A DNA stretch of 54,324 bases from a virus (IMGVR_UViG_3300037486_000437:1-54324), one strand, 5' to 3'; counted from the stretch's first letter, positions 8,446 through 19,034 are shown. Program-made: numbers and translations. The notes: a model not told the origin generated them from the letters alone.

Positions 8446-9689
8446 CACTTCACCTCCGGTGCCGCAAGCACCTGCCACTCATTGTCCACCACGCTGCCGC
8501 GCGGCCCACCGCGGCCCGCATAGTTCGCGGCCGGCGCATCCGCCGGCCGCAGCGCGTCCGCCAGCTTGCGCAGCGTCGCCGTCGGCCAGCCGGCCAGCTC
8601 CTCGGGCGTAAACGTCGCCCGCCCGTTGGCCTGCAATTCGGCCAGCAGCCCCGCCCGCTCCGCATCCTGGTTGGTCTTCAGCCCCACCAGCGCCTCACGC
8701 AGCGCGGCCGCCCCGCCGAACTCCGTCACCATCGCCGCCAACTGGCCAGCCAGTGCGTTGACGGCTGGCTCCTCTGCCTGGACCGCAACCGCAGCCTCGC
8801 CTACCACAGCAGGCGCAACCTCAGCCTCGGCCTTTGCCTCGTCCATAACCTTACCTCCTGATCCAAGTGGCCCCGCCGCCTCGGCCGGCGTACTAGAGCC
8901 TATCGCCACCGAGCCGGCTGCGTTGGCCGTGGTACGGGCCACGCCTGGCGCAACGTCTCGATTGCTCCCATCGTCTGACTCCTGACTCCTGTCCCCTGAC
9001 TCCTGACTCCTGACCCCTGACCCCTGACCCCCGTCCCCTGCCTCCTGATCCCTGGCCCCTGACTCCTCATTCACCCGCGGCGCGCCGCAGCCATCCTCCC
9101 AACTACACGCGCCCTTGCTATGCGGCAGCAGCGCCAGATGATCGGGCCGCAGATTGCGCGCAATGCCCACATACGGCTTGCCGGCCAGCTCGCCCGGCGC
9201 GCTCTCGAAATCCCGGAAATAGGCCGTGCTCACCTCCACCGGCCCGCCCGCCTCCAGCAGCTCCAGCAGCCCGCCGTAGCCCATCGCCGTCATCTTGGCG
9301 CTGTCCAGCCACATCTCGCCGCGCAATTTGCCGTCAGGCCCCTGTACCGCCCCGTACAGCCGCCCCGCCAGCGTCCGCTCCAACACCGCCGGCGTGCGGG
9401 CCGAGATCGGCATCCCGCGCTCCCTGGGGTGCTCGATGGGGATCGGCACGTCGTTCCACAGCAGCACGCTGGCCGCCACCTCAGTTGCCGGCACCAGCTC
9501 GTCATTGAGCACGCCCGGATTCAGCGCCACCACCGGCACGACGAGGCGCTCCCGGCCATCCAGCATCTCCCGGCGCACGCAGCACGTCGCCTCCGCCAGG
9601 TTGATGCGCAGCTCGCCGGCGTGCCCTGGCGTGTCAGCCTGCCCCAGGCGTTGCGCTATGTCAAGCGTCGTGGTCGTCGTGTCGTCCAT
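8445..9689 (-). CDS. Prohead protease/scaffold (DUF2213-like)
   Basis: A 414-residue protein. Residues about 1-195 match the DUF2213 phage protease: PVVALNPGVLNDELVPATEV, IPIEHPRERG with its histidine, then VEVSTAYFRD and YVGIARNLRPDHLALLP, ending in a Cys-containing GACSWEDGCG. The C-terminal third is acidic and Ala-rich, like scaffold. A heptanucleotide array encoding QESGDR-type repeats (about residues 215-250) separates the two. It would cleave and guide capsid assembly. The ATG at 9689 has GAGG upstream; 9698 is an alternative. Confidence 0.75.
   Translation of the reverse strand: MDDTTTTTLDIAQRLGQADTPGHAGELRINLAEATCCVRREMLDGRERLVVPVVALNPGVLNDELVPATEVAASVLLWNDVPIPIEHPRERGMPISARTPAVLERTLAGRLYGAVQGPDGKLRGEMWLDSAKMTAMGYGGLLELLEAGGPVEVSTAYFRDFESAPGELAGKPYVGIARNLRPDHLALLPHSKGACSWEDGCGAPRVNEESGARDQEAGDGGQGSGVRSQESGDRSQESDDGSNRDVAPGVARTTANAAGSVAIGSSTPAEAAGPLGSGGKVMDEAKAEAEVAPAVVGEAAVAVQAEEPAVNALAGQLAAMVTEFGGAAALREALVGLKTNQDAERAGLLAELQANGRATFTPEELAGWPTATLRKLADALRPADAPAANYAGRGGPRGSVVDNEWQVLAAPEVK
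8975..9067. repeat. Heptanucleotide repeat array inside the protease/scaffold gene
   Basis: About 13 CTGACTC, CTGTCCC, CTGACCC and CTGCCTC units read in frame as a GQGSGVRSQESGDRSQ-type linker between the protease and scaffold parts. Confidence 0.9.
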
Positions 9690-9737
9690 CGGCCTCATCC
9701 TCGCCGGCAAAACCGACACATTGTCGGCTTTGCCCCC

Positions 9738-9953
9738 TCAGCCCTCAATCTCCCGCAACTTGCGCGCCCGCTTCGCCTGCACCGTGGCCTGCGTCGTGAA
9801 CGCCGCAAACACCACCGCCAGCAGCGCCGACAACGCGGCCCACAGCTCCACCGGGAAGCCCGGATAGAACAGGAAGAGCAGCGTTTGTACGACCATCAAA
9901 ATTGCCGTCCAGAACTTAGGATCATGCACCAGGATCGCCAGTGTCTCGCTCAC
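9738..9953 (-). CDS. Holin-like small membrane protein
   Basis: A 71-residue protein with two membrane segments (about FWTAILMVVQTLLFLFY and LWAALSALLAVVFAAF), a short turn and a charged C-terminus (QAKRARKLREIEG), the general plan of class II holins. The GTG start at 9953 has GGAGGTAG upstream. It follows a gene with a wall- or glycan-binding-like domain, so a lysis role is plausible. Its place inside the head gene run, far from the genome end, is unusual, and no catalytic endolysin lies beside it. Confidence 0.5.
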   Translation of the reverse strand: MSETLAILVHDPKFWTAILMVVQTLLFLFYPGFPVELWAALSALLAVVFAAFTTQATVQAKRARKLREIEG

Positions 9954-9965
9954 ACCTACCTCCTA

Positions 9966-10577
9966 CTATGCCCCCAGATGCTCAGCCAGCCGGCCCACCT
10001 GCGCCGCCAGCCCGTTGATCGCCGCAATCACGCCCGTCAGATCGCTGCCGCCTGGCTCTGGCTCCGGGTCAGGGTCAGGATCGGGGTCTGGTGTAACCGC
10101 CCCCTCGACAATCTGGAACGTCAGCCGCCCAGGACAGGCATGATCGGTGCCGCCCAGCCAGCCCAAGCCGGTGACAGCGTCGGACGGGAACGACGGCGAA
10201 AGCACCCAGAACTCATACGGCCCGCTTTCGTGGATCACGCCGCCGGCGCCGTAGGGGAAACCGATGTCCCCATTGCCGTTGGTTTTCTCGACAATCGCCC
10301 TGGCATGGTAGACGGATTGCAGGCCCACGCCCACGAGGGAGGTTGACCGCTCATCCGCTTCGGCGCCGGGCCACCACTGCGCCACCGGCTGGCCAGCCTG
10401 CGGCGCGCCGTTGGGATCGCGCACGTTGACGATGAACACGGCCGGGCCAATCGTCTCGTCCACCCGCACGAGGCGGAAAGCTGTCCCGACTGGTGCGTCC
10501 ATCATGCCACACTTGTACTTGGCGGTGAGCCAGGCCCAATCCCGTTGGGCGCCAGTGTAGTCAAAGACCTGTACCAT
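9966..10577 (-). CDS. Beta-sandwich domain protein with acidic linker
   Basis: A 203-residue protein. Residues 1-155 form a beta-rich domain (GTAFRLVRVDETIGPAVFIV, then NVRDPNGAPQAGQPVAQWWPG, GPYEFWVLSPSFPSD and WLGGTDHACPGRLTFQ) that resembles the accessory domain attached to some Chloroflexota and phage wall-acting proteins. An Asp-Pro/Glu-Pro linker follows, then a C-terminal helix LTGVIAAINGLAAQVGRLAEHL likely to form a coiled coil. No catalytic residues are visible. It lies just ahead of the holin-like gene; it could be a lysis accessory or a virion spike. Confidence 0.5.
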   Translation of the reverse strand: MVQVFDYTGAQRDWAWLTAKYKCGMMDAPVGTAFRLVRVDETIGPAVFIVNVRDPNGAPQAGQPVAQWWPGAEADERSTSLVGVGLQSVYHARAIVEKTNGNGDIGFPYGAGGVIHESGPYEFWVLSPSFPSDAVTGLGWLGGTDHACPGRLTFQIVEGAVTPDPDPDPDPEPEPGGSDLTGVIAAINGLAAQVGRLAEHLGA

Positions 10578-10607
10578 GTAGCCTCCCTGCTGCTCCAGCC
10601 CCCCAGC

Positions 10608-11762
10608 CTATTCCAGCCAGCCCCGCAACGCCACCGACGCCGCCCCGGCATAGGTGGCCAGCGCCGACACTTTGATGTCCGTTTTCTGCGTCAGCTTCGT
10701 CGGTACGTCGAGTTCGACCATCTGGCTGCTATTCGAGCAAATGATCTCAGTGAACGGGTAGAAGATGTTCCCCGTGTTGAAGCCTGTCGCCGCTTCCATG
10801 TTGGCCCGCGTGTAGAGGCGGCAGTAGTGCGTAGAGTTGGTCTTGTAGCCATACGCTACCGCAAACTGCACCACATACAGCGTCTTGCCCGCCGGCACGG
10901 TGTAGGCCGCATTGCGCGCCCTGGTGAAGCCGGCTGAAATGTAGGAGTAGGTTACCGTCGGCGTCGTATCTGTCAGCGTTAGATTGCCGGTGGGCTTATT
11001 GCCGCTGCCCGTCGCAATCACCCGAAACGACTGGATGCGGTAGAGATCGCTCAGCGCCGTGCCCGCGGCGTTTTCGGTGTTGACACCCGTGTTGCCGTTC
11101 AGCACTACGAGGATGCTTTTGGTAGCATAGGCGCTGGTCAGATACTCAATTTTTACGGCGTGGGCGCCACTGTATTCCGATTTGTCGATGATGGTGTAGG
11201 CACGTCCCGCCGCGTTCTGATAGGGCGCGCCGCCCGCCGAGAAACCACCCGCCACCCCCAGCGTGCCCGTGGCTGCGTCCGCAATACTCGTGACATAGCC
11301 CCATTCGGGTGTCGTGCCTTTCGGATCGAGCAGGATGCAATCGCCTACTGCTACCGCCGTACCGCCGCCAAAATTCACATCGGCATCGTACAGGCTAATG
11401 GCCGTGCTGCCAGCATCCGCGATGATCGTCTGGTCAGCGCCCTCGACGTTGCCGAAGATCACCGTGCCGATGTCGCGTGTCGCATTGGCCGTGGCATAGC
11501 TCGACTTGACTTGCATCGCCATCGCTGCTGCCGGGAAGGCATAGACGCCCGTCGCGCTCCACAGATCGGCCTCCGTATCGGCCACCAGCGCGCCGTTGAA
11601 GCCGATCTTGCTCCACGCCGTATGCCCGCTGACGTTGCCCTCAGCAATGTCGTGCAGATACGACATGGCCGAGACGCGCGGCTTGTTGTTGACGTGCTTG
11701 ACGCCATACGGCACACCTAGCTCGTCAACGAAGCCACCGTAGTTGCGCGCTGCCCAGGTCAT
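10608..11762 (-). CDS. Virion structural protein
   Basis: A 384-residue protein with the N-terminal signature VSAMSYLHDIAEGNVSGHTAWSK, seen in phage structural proteins of head or neck modules, followed by Gly/Ala/Thr-rich beta repeats and a C-terminal strand-rich domain with YTVPAGKTLYVVQFAVAYG. The ATG at 11762 was chosen because residues further upstream are antisense-like and do not fit. It probably forms an appendage or decoration of the particle. Exact location unknown. Confidence 0.6.
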   Translation of the reverse strand: MTWAARNYGGFVDELGVPYGVKHVNNKPRVSAMSYLHDIAEGNVSGHTAWSKIGFNGALVADTEADLWSATGVYAFPAAAMAMQVKSSYATANATRDIGTVIFGNVEGADQTIIADAGSTAISLYDADVNFGGGTAVAVGDCILLDPKGTTPEWGYVTSIADAATGTLGVAGGFSAGGAPYQNAAGRAYTIIDKSEYSGAHAVKIEYLTSAYATKSILVVLNGNTGVNTENAAGTALSDLYRIQSFRVIATGSGNKPTGNLTLTDTTPTVTYSYISAGFTRARNAAYTVPAGKTLYVVQFAVAYGYKTNSTHYCRLYTRANMEAATGFNTGNIFYPFTEIICSNSSQMVELDVPTKLTQKTDIKVSALATYAGAASVALRGWLE

Positions 11763-11770
11763 TTTGCCCC

Positions 11771-12496
11771 CTATGCGCCGAAGCCGGAGCCGTCGCCAAT
11801 CGTCACCGCGCCCGTCGCATCCAGCGGCCACCACACGCAATGGAAGACCAGGCTGCCGCCCGTCAACGCCTCGCCGGCGACCTCATAGCCCACGTCAAGC
11901 CCGTTCGGCACGACATAATCCATGACCGTATTGGCGAACGTATCCGGCCCGCTCACCGGCGAGCTATCGAACCACAACTGCCCCGCCGTCAACGTCTGCG
12001 CGTTCTTGCCGGCGGCATCCGTGGTCGCAATGAAAGCGGCGTTGCTGCCCTCATAGCCGAAGGAGAGCGTCGCCAGGTCGACCGCATCTTGCAGCGTGCC
12101 CGTGCAGGTGATCCACATGCACAGCCGCACTGTGCCCGTGACGACGAACACCCGATGCGCCGCTACCGTATTCCAGGCTGGCAGCGTCATGTTGGCCGGG
12201 GTGGCGATGTAGCGTTGATGCCCCGTCGAGAGATCCTCGGCTAAGTTCTGGGTGTAGCGCAGCGCCTCCGCCAGGCTTACCCCGTTGCCCGCCGCCGCGC
12301 CCGTCGTCCACGTCACGATGCCATTGGCGCCGTACAGCGCATCGAGCAGAGTGGTGATGCTGCTTTGCAACGCCACGGCCCCGGCGCTCAGGTTGTCCAG
12401 ATAGCCGGCCCGCGCGGCCGTCAGTCGGGTCTCCAGATCGTCTACATTGGCATTCAGCGCCAGCGCGCTGGTAACCGCAGGATTGGTCAGCGGCAT
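11771..12496 (-). CDS. Virion fibre/spike-like structural protein
   Basis: A 241-residue protein with an N-terminal helix ending in RLTAARAGYLDNLSAGAV, a motif common at the start of phage spike and fibre domains, then a C-terminal beta domain (VFVVTGTVRLCMWI; VWWPLDATGAVTIGDGSGF). It lies one base after the preceding small structural gene. With the neighbours at 10.6 and 12.5 kb it forms a set of particle-surface proteins between the MuF-type gene and the protease. Confidence 0.6.
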   Translation of the reverse strand: MPLTNPAVTSALALNANVDDLETRLTAARAGYLDNLSAGAVALQSSITTLLDALYGANGIVTWTTGAAAGNGVSLAEALRYTQNLAEDLSTGHQRYIATPANMTLPAWNTVAAHRVFVVTGTVRLCMWITCTGTLQDAVDLATLSFGYEGSNAAFIATTDAAGKNAQTLTAGQLWFDSSPVSGPDTFANTVMDYVVPNGLDVGYEVAGEALTGGSLVFHCVWWPLDATGAVTIGDGSGFGA

Positions 12497-12497
12497 G

Positions 12498-12800
12498 TCA
12501 CACCCCCACCGTCACCAGCAGCTTCTTGCCGCCCGACGTACTGATACCCACCACCGCCGCCTGCGCAATGTTGCCCTGGCGCACGCTCATCTCGTAGCTG
12601 CCACCAGCCGCATTCAGCCGGATGCCGTCATTCAGCGCCGCCGCCGTGCCGTCGGCGCTCAAATACAGCGTCTCGTCGGAGTCGTTGATGAACAGCGCAT
12701 ACTGGCGCAACTCACTCGCCGCCAGCACCGCCGTCGAGGTGTTGCCCACCGTCACCGCCGTGTGCGCCAGCGTCAGCGCATCAGGAACCATCGTGCTCAT
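12498..12800 (-). CDS. Small beta-sandwich structural protein
   Basis: A 100-residue protein with STAVLAASELRQYALFINDS, LNDGIRLNAAGGSYEMS and a C-terminal KKLLVTVGV. This layout of a short beta-sandwich with an adjacent aromatic FIND[SA]D motif recurs in small phage virion proteins. The ATG at 12800 was chosen; upstream codons give no conserved pattern. Probably a decoration or fibre-base protein. Confidence 0.55.
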   Translation of the reverse strand: MSTMVPDALTLAHTAVTVGNTSTAVLAASELRQYALFINDSDETLYLSADGTAAALNDGIRLNAAGGSYEMSVRQGNIAQAAVVGISTSGGKKLLVTVGV

Positions 12801-12827
12801 ATGCTCCGCCTCCTCTGCCCCCAACTG

Positions 12828-13064
12828 CTATGCCGTCCGCTGGATGTACAGGTTGCTGCTCCAGCCCGCCGGCTCGCTTTTGCGTGCGAAACTCGTCACC
12901 AGATACCAACCGCCGTAGGCCGCCCACAGGATCAGCGGCTCATTAGCCTGCCATAACGCCACCGCCGCCGCCTGGATCTCCGGCTCAGCCCTGGCATACA
13001 GCGCCGTCGTCGTGACGCCGTGCCCCAGCCCCTCGCCCGTCCAGCCAGCCAATGGCTCGCTCAT
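12828..13064 (-). CDS. Small hypothetical protein after the MuF-type gene
   Basis: A 78-residue protein, start coupled by an ATGA overlap to the MuF-type head gene. It is Ala- and Trp-rich with a hydrophobic stretch (LILWAAYGGWYLVTSF) that could be a buried strand pair or a weak membrane segment. No family recognised. Coupling and intact frame argue that it is expressed. Confidence 0.5.
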   Translation of the reverse strand: MSEPLAGWTGEGLGHGVTTTALYARAEPEIQAAAVALWQANEPLILWAAYGGWYLVTSFARKSEPAGWSSNLYIQRTA

Positions 13065-13717
13065 CGGTACTCGATATCACACCGGCACGCCCCCCCGCAG
13101 GCCGTGTCACCCGCGCCCGGCACCGTGCCCAGGCTGCCGATCGGCACCCAGTTGCGCTTGCCCAGCACCGCGCAATCGTGACATTCGCGCTGGTCGCCGG
13201 AATCGTTCCAATGCTCCAGCGTGTACTCGCCGCTCGCCTTTTTGAGCAGCGCATCCTCCGCCCAGAAGCGGGAATACGCCTTGCCCACATACTGCGCCGC
13301 CCTGGCCCGCGCCTCCGCCGGCGATAACTTGCCATCGGCAATCTCTTGCGCGAAGCCGGCGAGGAACGCATACTCGCCGCGCAGGATCTGGCCGTTGCGG
13401 CCCCAGCTCGCCGGGTCCATCTGACGCCAGCCACCCCGGGCCAATGCGCTGCTCCCGTTGTACAGGTTCTTCAGATCCGTCATCATGGCCCGCTGGAACT
13501 CCGCCGCCGTGATGCGCCCCTCGACGGCATCTGCTGCCAGATCGCCCAGCCGCCGCGCCGTGCCGTCGTGGATCGCTCGCAAGTCGTCGACAATGCGCTG
13601 CCGGCTCACCAGTTTACCCAGCGCCCCCGTGGGCGTGACCTCCCGATAGCGCCCGCCGCCCCGCATCCGTTTGTCCCACACGTAGCCGGGCAGGGCTGGC
13701 GCAAGTGGGCTAGGCAT
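13061..13717 (-). CDS. Minor head protein (MuF/SPP1 gp7-like)
   Basis: A 218-residue protein whose C-terminus carries the MuF hallmark: EHWNDSGDQRECHDCAVLG followed by a GDTACGGACRCDIEYR end, with the metal-binding-like cysteines. The N-terminal two thirds are helical (for example AEFQRAMMTDLKNLY). Such proteins sit in the portal region and are ejected with DNA or help assembly. It follows portal and a small gene, and overlaps the next gene by four bases. Confidence 0.8.
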   Translation of the reverse strand: MPSPLAPALPGYVWDKRMRGGGRYREVTPTGALGKLVSRQRIVDDLRAIHDGTARRLGDLAADAVEGRITAAEFQRAMMTDLKNLYNGSSALARGGWRQMDPASWGRNGQILRGEYAFLAGFAQEIADGKLSPAEARARAAQYVGKAYSRFWAEDALLKKASGEYTLEHWNDSGDQRECHDCAVLGKRNWVPIGSLGTVPGAGDTACGGACRCDIEYR

Positions 13718-13986
13718 CGGCCTGACCCCTGACTCCTGACCCCTGATCCCTGTCCCGCTCGATCACTCTGGCATCGAGGATCCGCCGCATTGCCGTCGGC
13801 ACATCCGGCGACCAATACCACCACAGGCGCGCCGCCTCCTCATCGCCGGGTTGCGGATCAGCCAGCCAGCCGGCCTCCGCCGCCGGGATGATGCGCTGCT
13901 CGTCCCGCTCGCAGTCGGCCACAATGCGCTCCGCCACCGAAGGCTGGAAGCCCCGCAGAATCAACTGCGCAATGCGCGCCTCCCGC

Positions 13987-14000
<14 letters not shown>
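13710..14000 (-). CDS. Small hypothetical protein between portal and MuF-type gene
   Basis: A 96-residue protein with a basic N-terminal helix (ALPKREARIAQLILRG) and a central LWWYWSPDVPTAMRRILD segment. The final dozen residues (GSGVRGQADA) are encoded by a heptanucleotide array. It overlaps portal by 14 bases and the MuF gene by 8. No family recognised. Confidence 0.5.
13722..13755. repeat. Heptanucleotide repeat array
   Basis: CTGACCC, CTGACTC, CTGACCC, CTGATCC and CTGTCCC units forming the 3' end of the small gene before the MuF-type gene. Confidence 0.85.
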
Positions 14001-15686
<1,686 letters not shown>

Positions 15687-15690
<4 letters not shown>

Positions 15691-17375
15691 CGCCGCCCCC
15701 ACACGCCCGCCCGCTGCTCGTGCGCCAGGCTGGCCACCGTGCAATAATTCTCAGCGTGCGCCAGGTGATCGGCGCTCGCCTCCACGTAAGCCGCCACCTG
15801 CACGCCGCCCGGCCCTGCTTCGATCACCCGCACCGGCGCCTGCAAATGGCTGTAGTAGTCGCGCAGGTCGCGCGCATCGGCCGGCAGCGTGTTGCTGCCA
15901 TCGCTGAAGCGGCTGTAGGTCAGATCGAGCGTGCGCGTGCGATCCAGGTTCACGACCCCGTTCGCATCATCCCACGTCGCCGGCTCGCTCTTCTTCGTGC
16001 CGAGCGCCTGATTGACGTAGTACGCCAGCCAGACCTGGCCCTTGGGCAATGTGGCCTGAAACTCACGTGCCTTGGTCGTCTCCGGCAGCGCATCAATCAC
16101 CGTGCGCCCCACGTTGCAGCGCACCAACAGCCGGCCCAGCTCATCCCAGGTATCCACCAGCCCGGCCCAGATCTGGCGCAGCTCGCCGCGCGCATCCGCC
16201 GGCGCCCGCACCACCACGTGCAGCACCCGGCCCACATCCACGCCGGCCACCGCCTTCACGCCGGCCAGCGGCCCATGCGCATACTCCCGGCGGCAGGCGT
16301 CCAGCACCTCGGCCGTCAACTGCCCGCCCTTCGGCGTGTAAGGCTCGCCAAGATCCTGGTTATACGCCTCCCGGCGTTTGGTCTCGTCGGTGGTGGCCAG
16401 CGCCTCAACCAGGTCGCGCACCTGCGCCGTCGGGCTGAACAGCTTCGTCAGGTGGAAGCCGGCAATCGCCCGCTCCGGGTAGGTCGCCACCCACTCGCCC
16501 GGCCCCAACCGCTCCAGCGCACGCTCGCACTGGCGACACGCCGCCCACGCCTCAGCCGGCCCGCCGTGCCAGCGCACCGGCCGCCCCAGCGCATCCCACT
16601 CCAGCACCACATTCTGGATGCTGAGCGGCTGCCGCTCACTGCAGTGCGTACAGCGCACGTGCCACGCGCGCTGGTCGCTCTCCTGCCACGCCGCATGGAT
16701 GCCCTGATTGGTGTACGTCGGCGTACTGATGCGGCGCTCCTGCGCCAGCCGGCTGTGCCCCAGGCGCTTGACCGCGATGCTGGGCGCGCGGGGGTCCATC
16801 TCATCGACCTCGTCGAGGATCAGCACGTCGGCGTCGATGCTCTTGAGTTGCGGCGCCATGCCCGTCGGCGAGATCTGCGCCCCCCGCAAATACAGGAAGC
16901 GGTTACGCACCCGCTTGAGCGTCACCCGATCCGCCCCCCGTTTACCGTCCACGCCGCGCGCATCCACCACGATGCCGGCCAAGTAGGGACTCGCTTCGAT
17001 GGCCGGCCCGATGCGCGCCGAGGAGAAGTCCGAGACGTGGGTGTCGGTGGGGAAGACGTAGAGCACCGTCGCCGCCAGCATATCGGCCGCGTGCAGCGCG
17101 TAGCTCACGGCGTACTCGCTGGCCCCCATCTGGCTGGCCTTGTAGACCACCAGGCGCTGCGCTGTGCAGCGGTAGATGCCCTCCAGGAACGGATGCCGCG
17201 CAAAATCCAGCGGCATTTCCGGTTTCAGGAAGGCCCGGTAGCGTTGCGTCCAGGCGAGCAGATCGAGGCTGCGGGCGGTGCGTGGCGCGCCTGTGCGCGC
17301 AAAGTGGAAGGGCCCGGTTTCCACCAGTGCCCACTTGCGCAAGCCTGCGCCTGTCGTCGCCGTCGCACTATGCAT
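15687..17375 (-). CDS. terL: Terminase large subunit (GpA-like)
   Basis: A 562-residue packaging ATPase and nuclease of the lambda GpA type. The Walker A variant YKASQMGASE lies near residue 80, Walker B VLILDEVDEMD near 185, followed by a motif III-like ISTPTY. A zinc-binding pair (CTHC and CRQC) lies at about 240-290. The nuclease strand GVDVGRVLHVVV is near residue 370. It cuts concatemeric DNA and drives it into the procapsid through the portal. It overlaps the small subunit gene by eight bases and portal by four. Confidence 0.9.
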
Positions 17376-17778
17376 GATCTTCCGGTCCCGGATCCGGCGG
17401 CGCTGTCGCTTCCAGCAGCCGGATCGTCTTATCCGCCAACACGCCGTGCAGCACGGCCGCCTCGCTGGCCGGCTGTTTCTTCAGCCAGTCTTTGTCGCCG
17501 AAGACCTCGACCTGCGTCTTCAGCGTGCGCAGCGCCGCCTGCAGGTACTGCATCAGCAGCGCCCCGACTTCGGCGTGTTCCGCCGTATCTGCCGCAGCCC
17601 TTTTTGCGTCGCGTGGGGTCGCGACGGTCGCGACCTCTGGCGACCGCTTCTTCCACGACGAAACGGTGCCCTTGGGCAGGTGATACTCGCGCGCCACCGA
17701 CGAGACTGACTGCCCCGTCAGCAGGGCCGCCATCACGGCCGCCTTCATCTCCGCGCTATACCCGCCGTCTTTCGCCAT
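17368..17778 (-). CDS. terS: Terminase small subunit
   Basis: A 136-residue protein with an N-terminal helix-turn-helix (SAEMKAAVMAALLTGQSV, then SSVAREYHLPKGTVSSWKK, residues 8-45) that would bind the packaging site. A helical oligomerisation part follows, with AALRTLKTQVEVFGDKDWL. Size and position directly before the large subunit are typical. Start ATG at 17778. Confidence 0.85.
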   Translation of the reverse strand: MAKDGGYSAEMKAAVMAALLTGQSVSSVAREYHLPKGTVSSWKKRSPEVATVATPRDAKRAAADTAEHAEVGALLMQYLQAALRTLKTQVEVFGDKDWLKKQPASEAAVLHGVLADKTIRLLEATAPPDPGPEDHA

Positions 17779-17804
17779 GTCAGCAAGCCTCTGCTCCCCC
17801 CCAT

Positions 17805-18590
17805 CTACCCATGAAACTCCAAGAACTCCGCCACCTCAGCCGGCAGCCGGGCCCGGCAATCGCGATACGCTTCCCGCGGCGTCACGCCGCAGCCGATGCC
17901 CAGCCAGAAGATCTTCGCCGCCAGCGCCGCATAATCGTGGCGGATCGGCTCCCGGAACGTCACCACCGCGGGCACGACGCCCAGCAGATCCCCCACCAGA
18001 TCGCTGTCGCAGCCGGCGATCATCGCCACCTGCACCCCGTTCATCACGCCGGAAAGCTGCTCGCCGGTGATCGGGCCATCCTCGAAGAGCACCGCCGGCG
18101 TCCCCTCGGCGCTGGCGTGCACGCTGAAATGTAAACACTGGATCGGCCGGCGGTCCGCGCGGTAGCGATTCATAATCGCCGCGAAACGGGTGAACTTCGC
18201 CGGCAGGCAGCGCGTAACCAGCAGCCCGCACTCGTTCTCCACCTCGCGCAACGCCGCCAGGTCCGCCCGCAGCTCCGGGTCACTGCCCACCACCGCCAGC
18301 AGCACCCGCTCCGGCCCGGCCTTCTCCTCGCGCCTAGTAACCGTCGCCTCCAGGAAGCGGATGCGCTCCACGGCCACCGCCAGCTGCTGCTGCAGCGCCG
18401 TGATCTCGTTGGCGTCGCGCACGTGGTCGGCCATCAGCCGATCCACGATCGCCTCCAGCTCCTTGATGCGCTGCACCGTGTTGGAATCCTTCTGCGGCAG
18501 CCGGCCGGTCACCGCCATAAACGCCACCAGGGTGATCAGCGCAAACGCCATCAGCAGCGAGCCGGTGTTCAGCAGGCTGCTCTCAATCAT
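17805..18590 (-). CDS. Membrane-anchored coiled-coil protein with CHAT-like (caspase-fold) domain
   Basis: A 261-residue protein in three parts. Residues 12-30 are a membrane segment (LLMAFALITLVAFMAVTG). Residues 38-90 are a heptad-rich coiled coil. Residues 95-255 resemble the CHAT domain: CLHFSVHAS (His158) matches the HFSGHG motif and IAGCDSDLVGDLL (Cys194, then Asp-Ser) matches the xACxS motif, followed by VVTFREPI and the late helices. CHAT proteins are caspase-related peptidases or their inactive relatives. The start at 18590 overlaps the four-helix membrane gene by eight bases. Between lysis-like and terminase genes, its role is unknown; immunity, exclusion or lysis control are possible. 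Confidence 0.65.
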   Translation of the reverse strand: MIESSLLNTGSLLMAFALITLVAFMAVTGRLPQKDSNTVQRIKELEAIVDRLMADHVRDANEITALQQQLAVAVERIRFLEATVTRREEKAGPERVLLAVVGSDPELRADLAALREVENECGLLVTRCLPAKFTRFAAIMNRYRADRRPIQCLHFSVHASAEGTPAVLFEDGPITGEQLSGVMNGVQVAMIAGCDSDLVGDLLGVVPAVVTFREPIRHDYAALAAKIFWLGIGCGVTPREAYRDCRARLPAEVAEFLEFHG

Positions 18591-18954
18591 GGCGGGTAAA
18601 GGTCTCGCCCAGCAACCCATAGGCCAGCCAGGCCTCCAACAATGCCGTCACGCCCCACGCCCCCACATCCCAGGCCATACCCGCCAACAACAGCGCACTC
18701 AGGGCCGCCACCAACCGGCCCCCCAGGTGCAACCGCCGGCGCAGCGTGGCCGCCAGCGCCAGCCCCAGCAGCAACAGCAGCCAGCCATATTGCTCGGCGC
18801 TCAACGCCGTCGCCAGCAGCGCCGAGCGATACAGCCCCAGCCGGCCCAGCGCCATGATCAGCATGACGCCGGCCAGCACCTTGCGTGCGCCGCTGCCGTC
18901 AGGCGGCTGCACCACCCGCCACAACCAGTGGCCCCCGCGTTGGATCTGTTGCAT
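18583..18954 (-). CDS. Four-helix membrane protein, first gene of the late run
   Basis: A 123-residue protein with four predicted membrane segments (about VLAGVMLIMALGRLGLY, YGWLLLLLGLALAATL, LVAALSALLLAGMAWDV and VTALLEAWLAYGLL). GGAG lies seven bases ahead of the ATG at 18954. It is the first gene after the leader with promoter and terminator, and is coupled to the CHAT-like gene. It could be a holin or the membrane partner of the CHAT-like protein; no family motif decides this. Confidence 0.65.
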   Translation of the reverse strand: MQQIQRGGHWLWRVVQPPDGSGARKVLAGVMLIMALGRLGLYRSALLATALSAEQYGWLLLLLGLALAATLRRRLHLGGRLVAALSALLLAGMAWDVGAWGVTALLEAWLAYGLLGETFTRHD

Positions 18955-18992
18955 CACCTGCTCCCGCGCACGGCGGCCGCCCGCCACCCAAC

Positions 18993-19034
18993 AAAAAAGC
19001 GCAGCCGCCCCTCGTGAGAGGAACGACCGCGCTG
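18993..19034 (-). terminator. Intrinsic terminator in the late leader
   Basis: On the minus strand AGCGCGGTCGTTCCTC pairs with GAGGGGCGGCTGCGCT (allowing G-U) around a TCAC loop, followed by six T residues. It lies about 75 bases downstream of a promoter and before the first late gene, so late transcription would need readthrough or antitermination. It may equally end the early transcript. Confidence 0.75.

Noticed and set aside
15720-18134. 804-codon plus-strand ORF opposite terminase
   Set aside because: Arg/His/Pro-rich mirror of a GC-rich coding strand; terminase motifs on the other strand are unambiguous.
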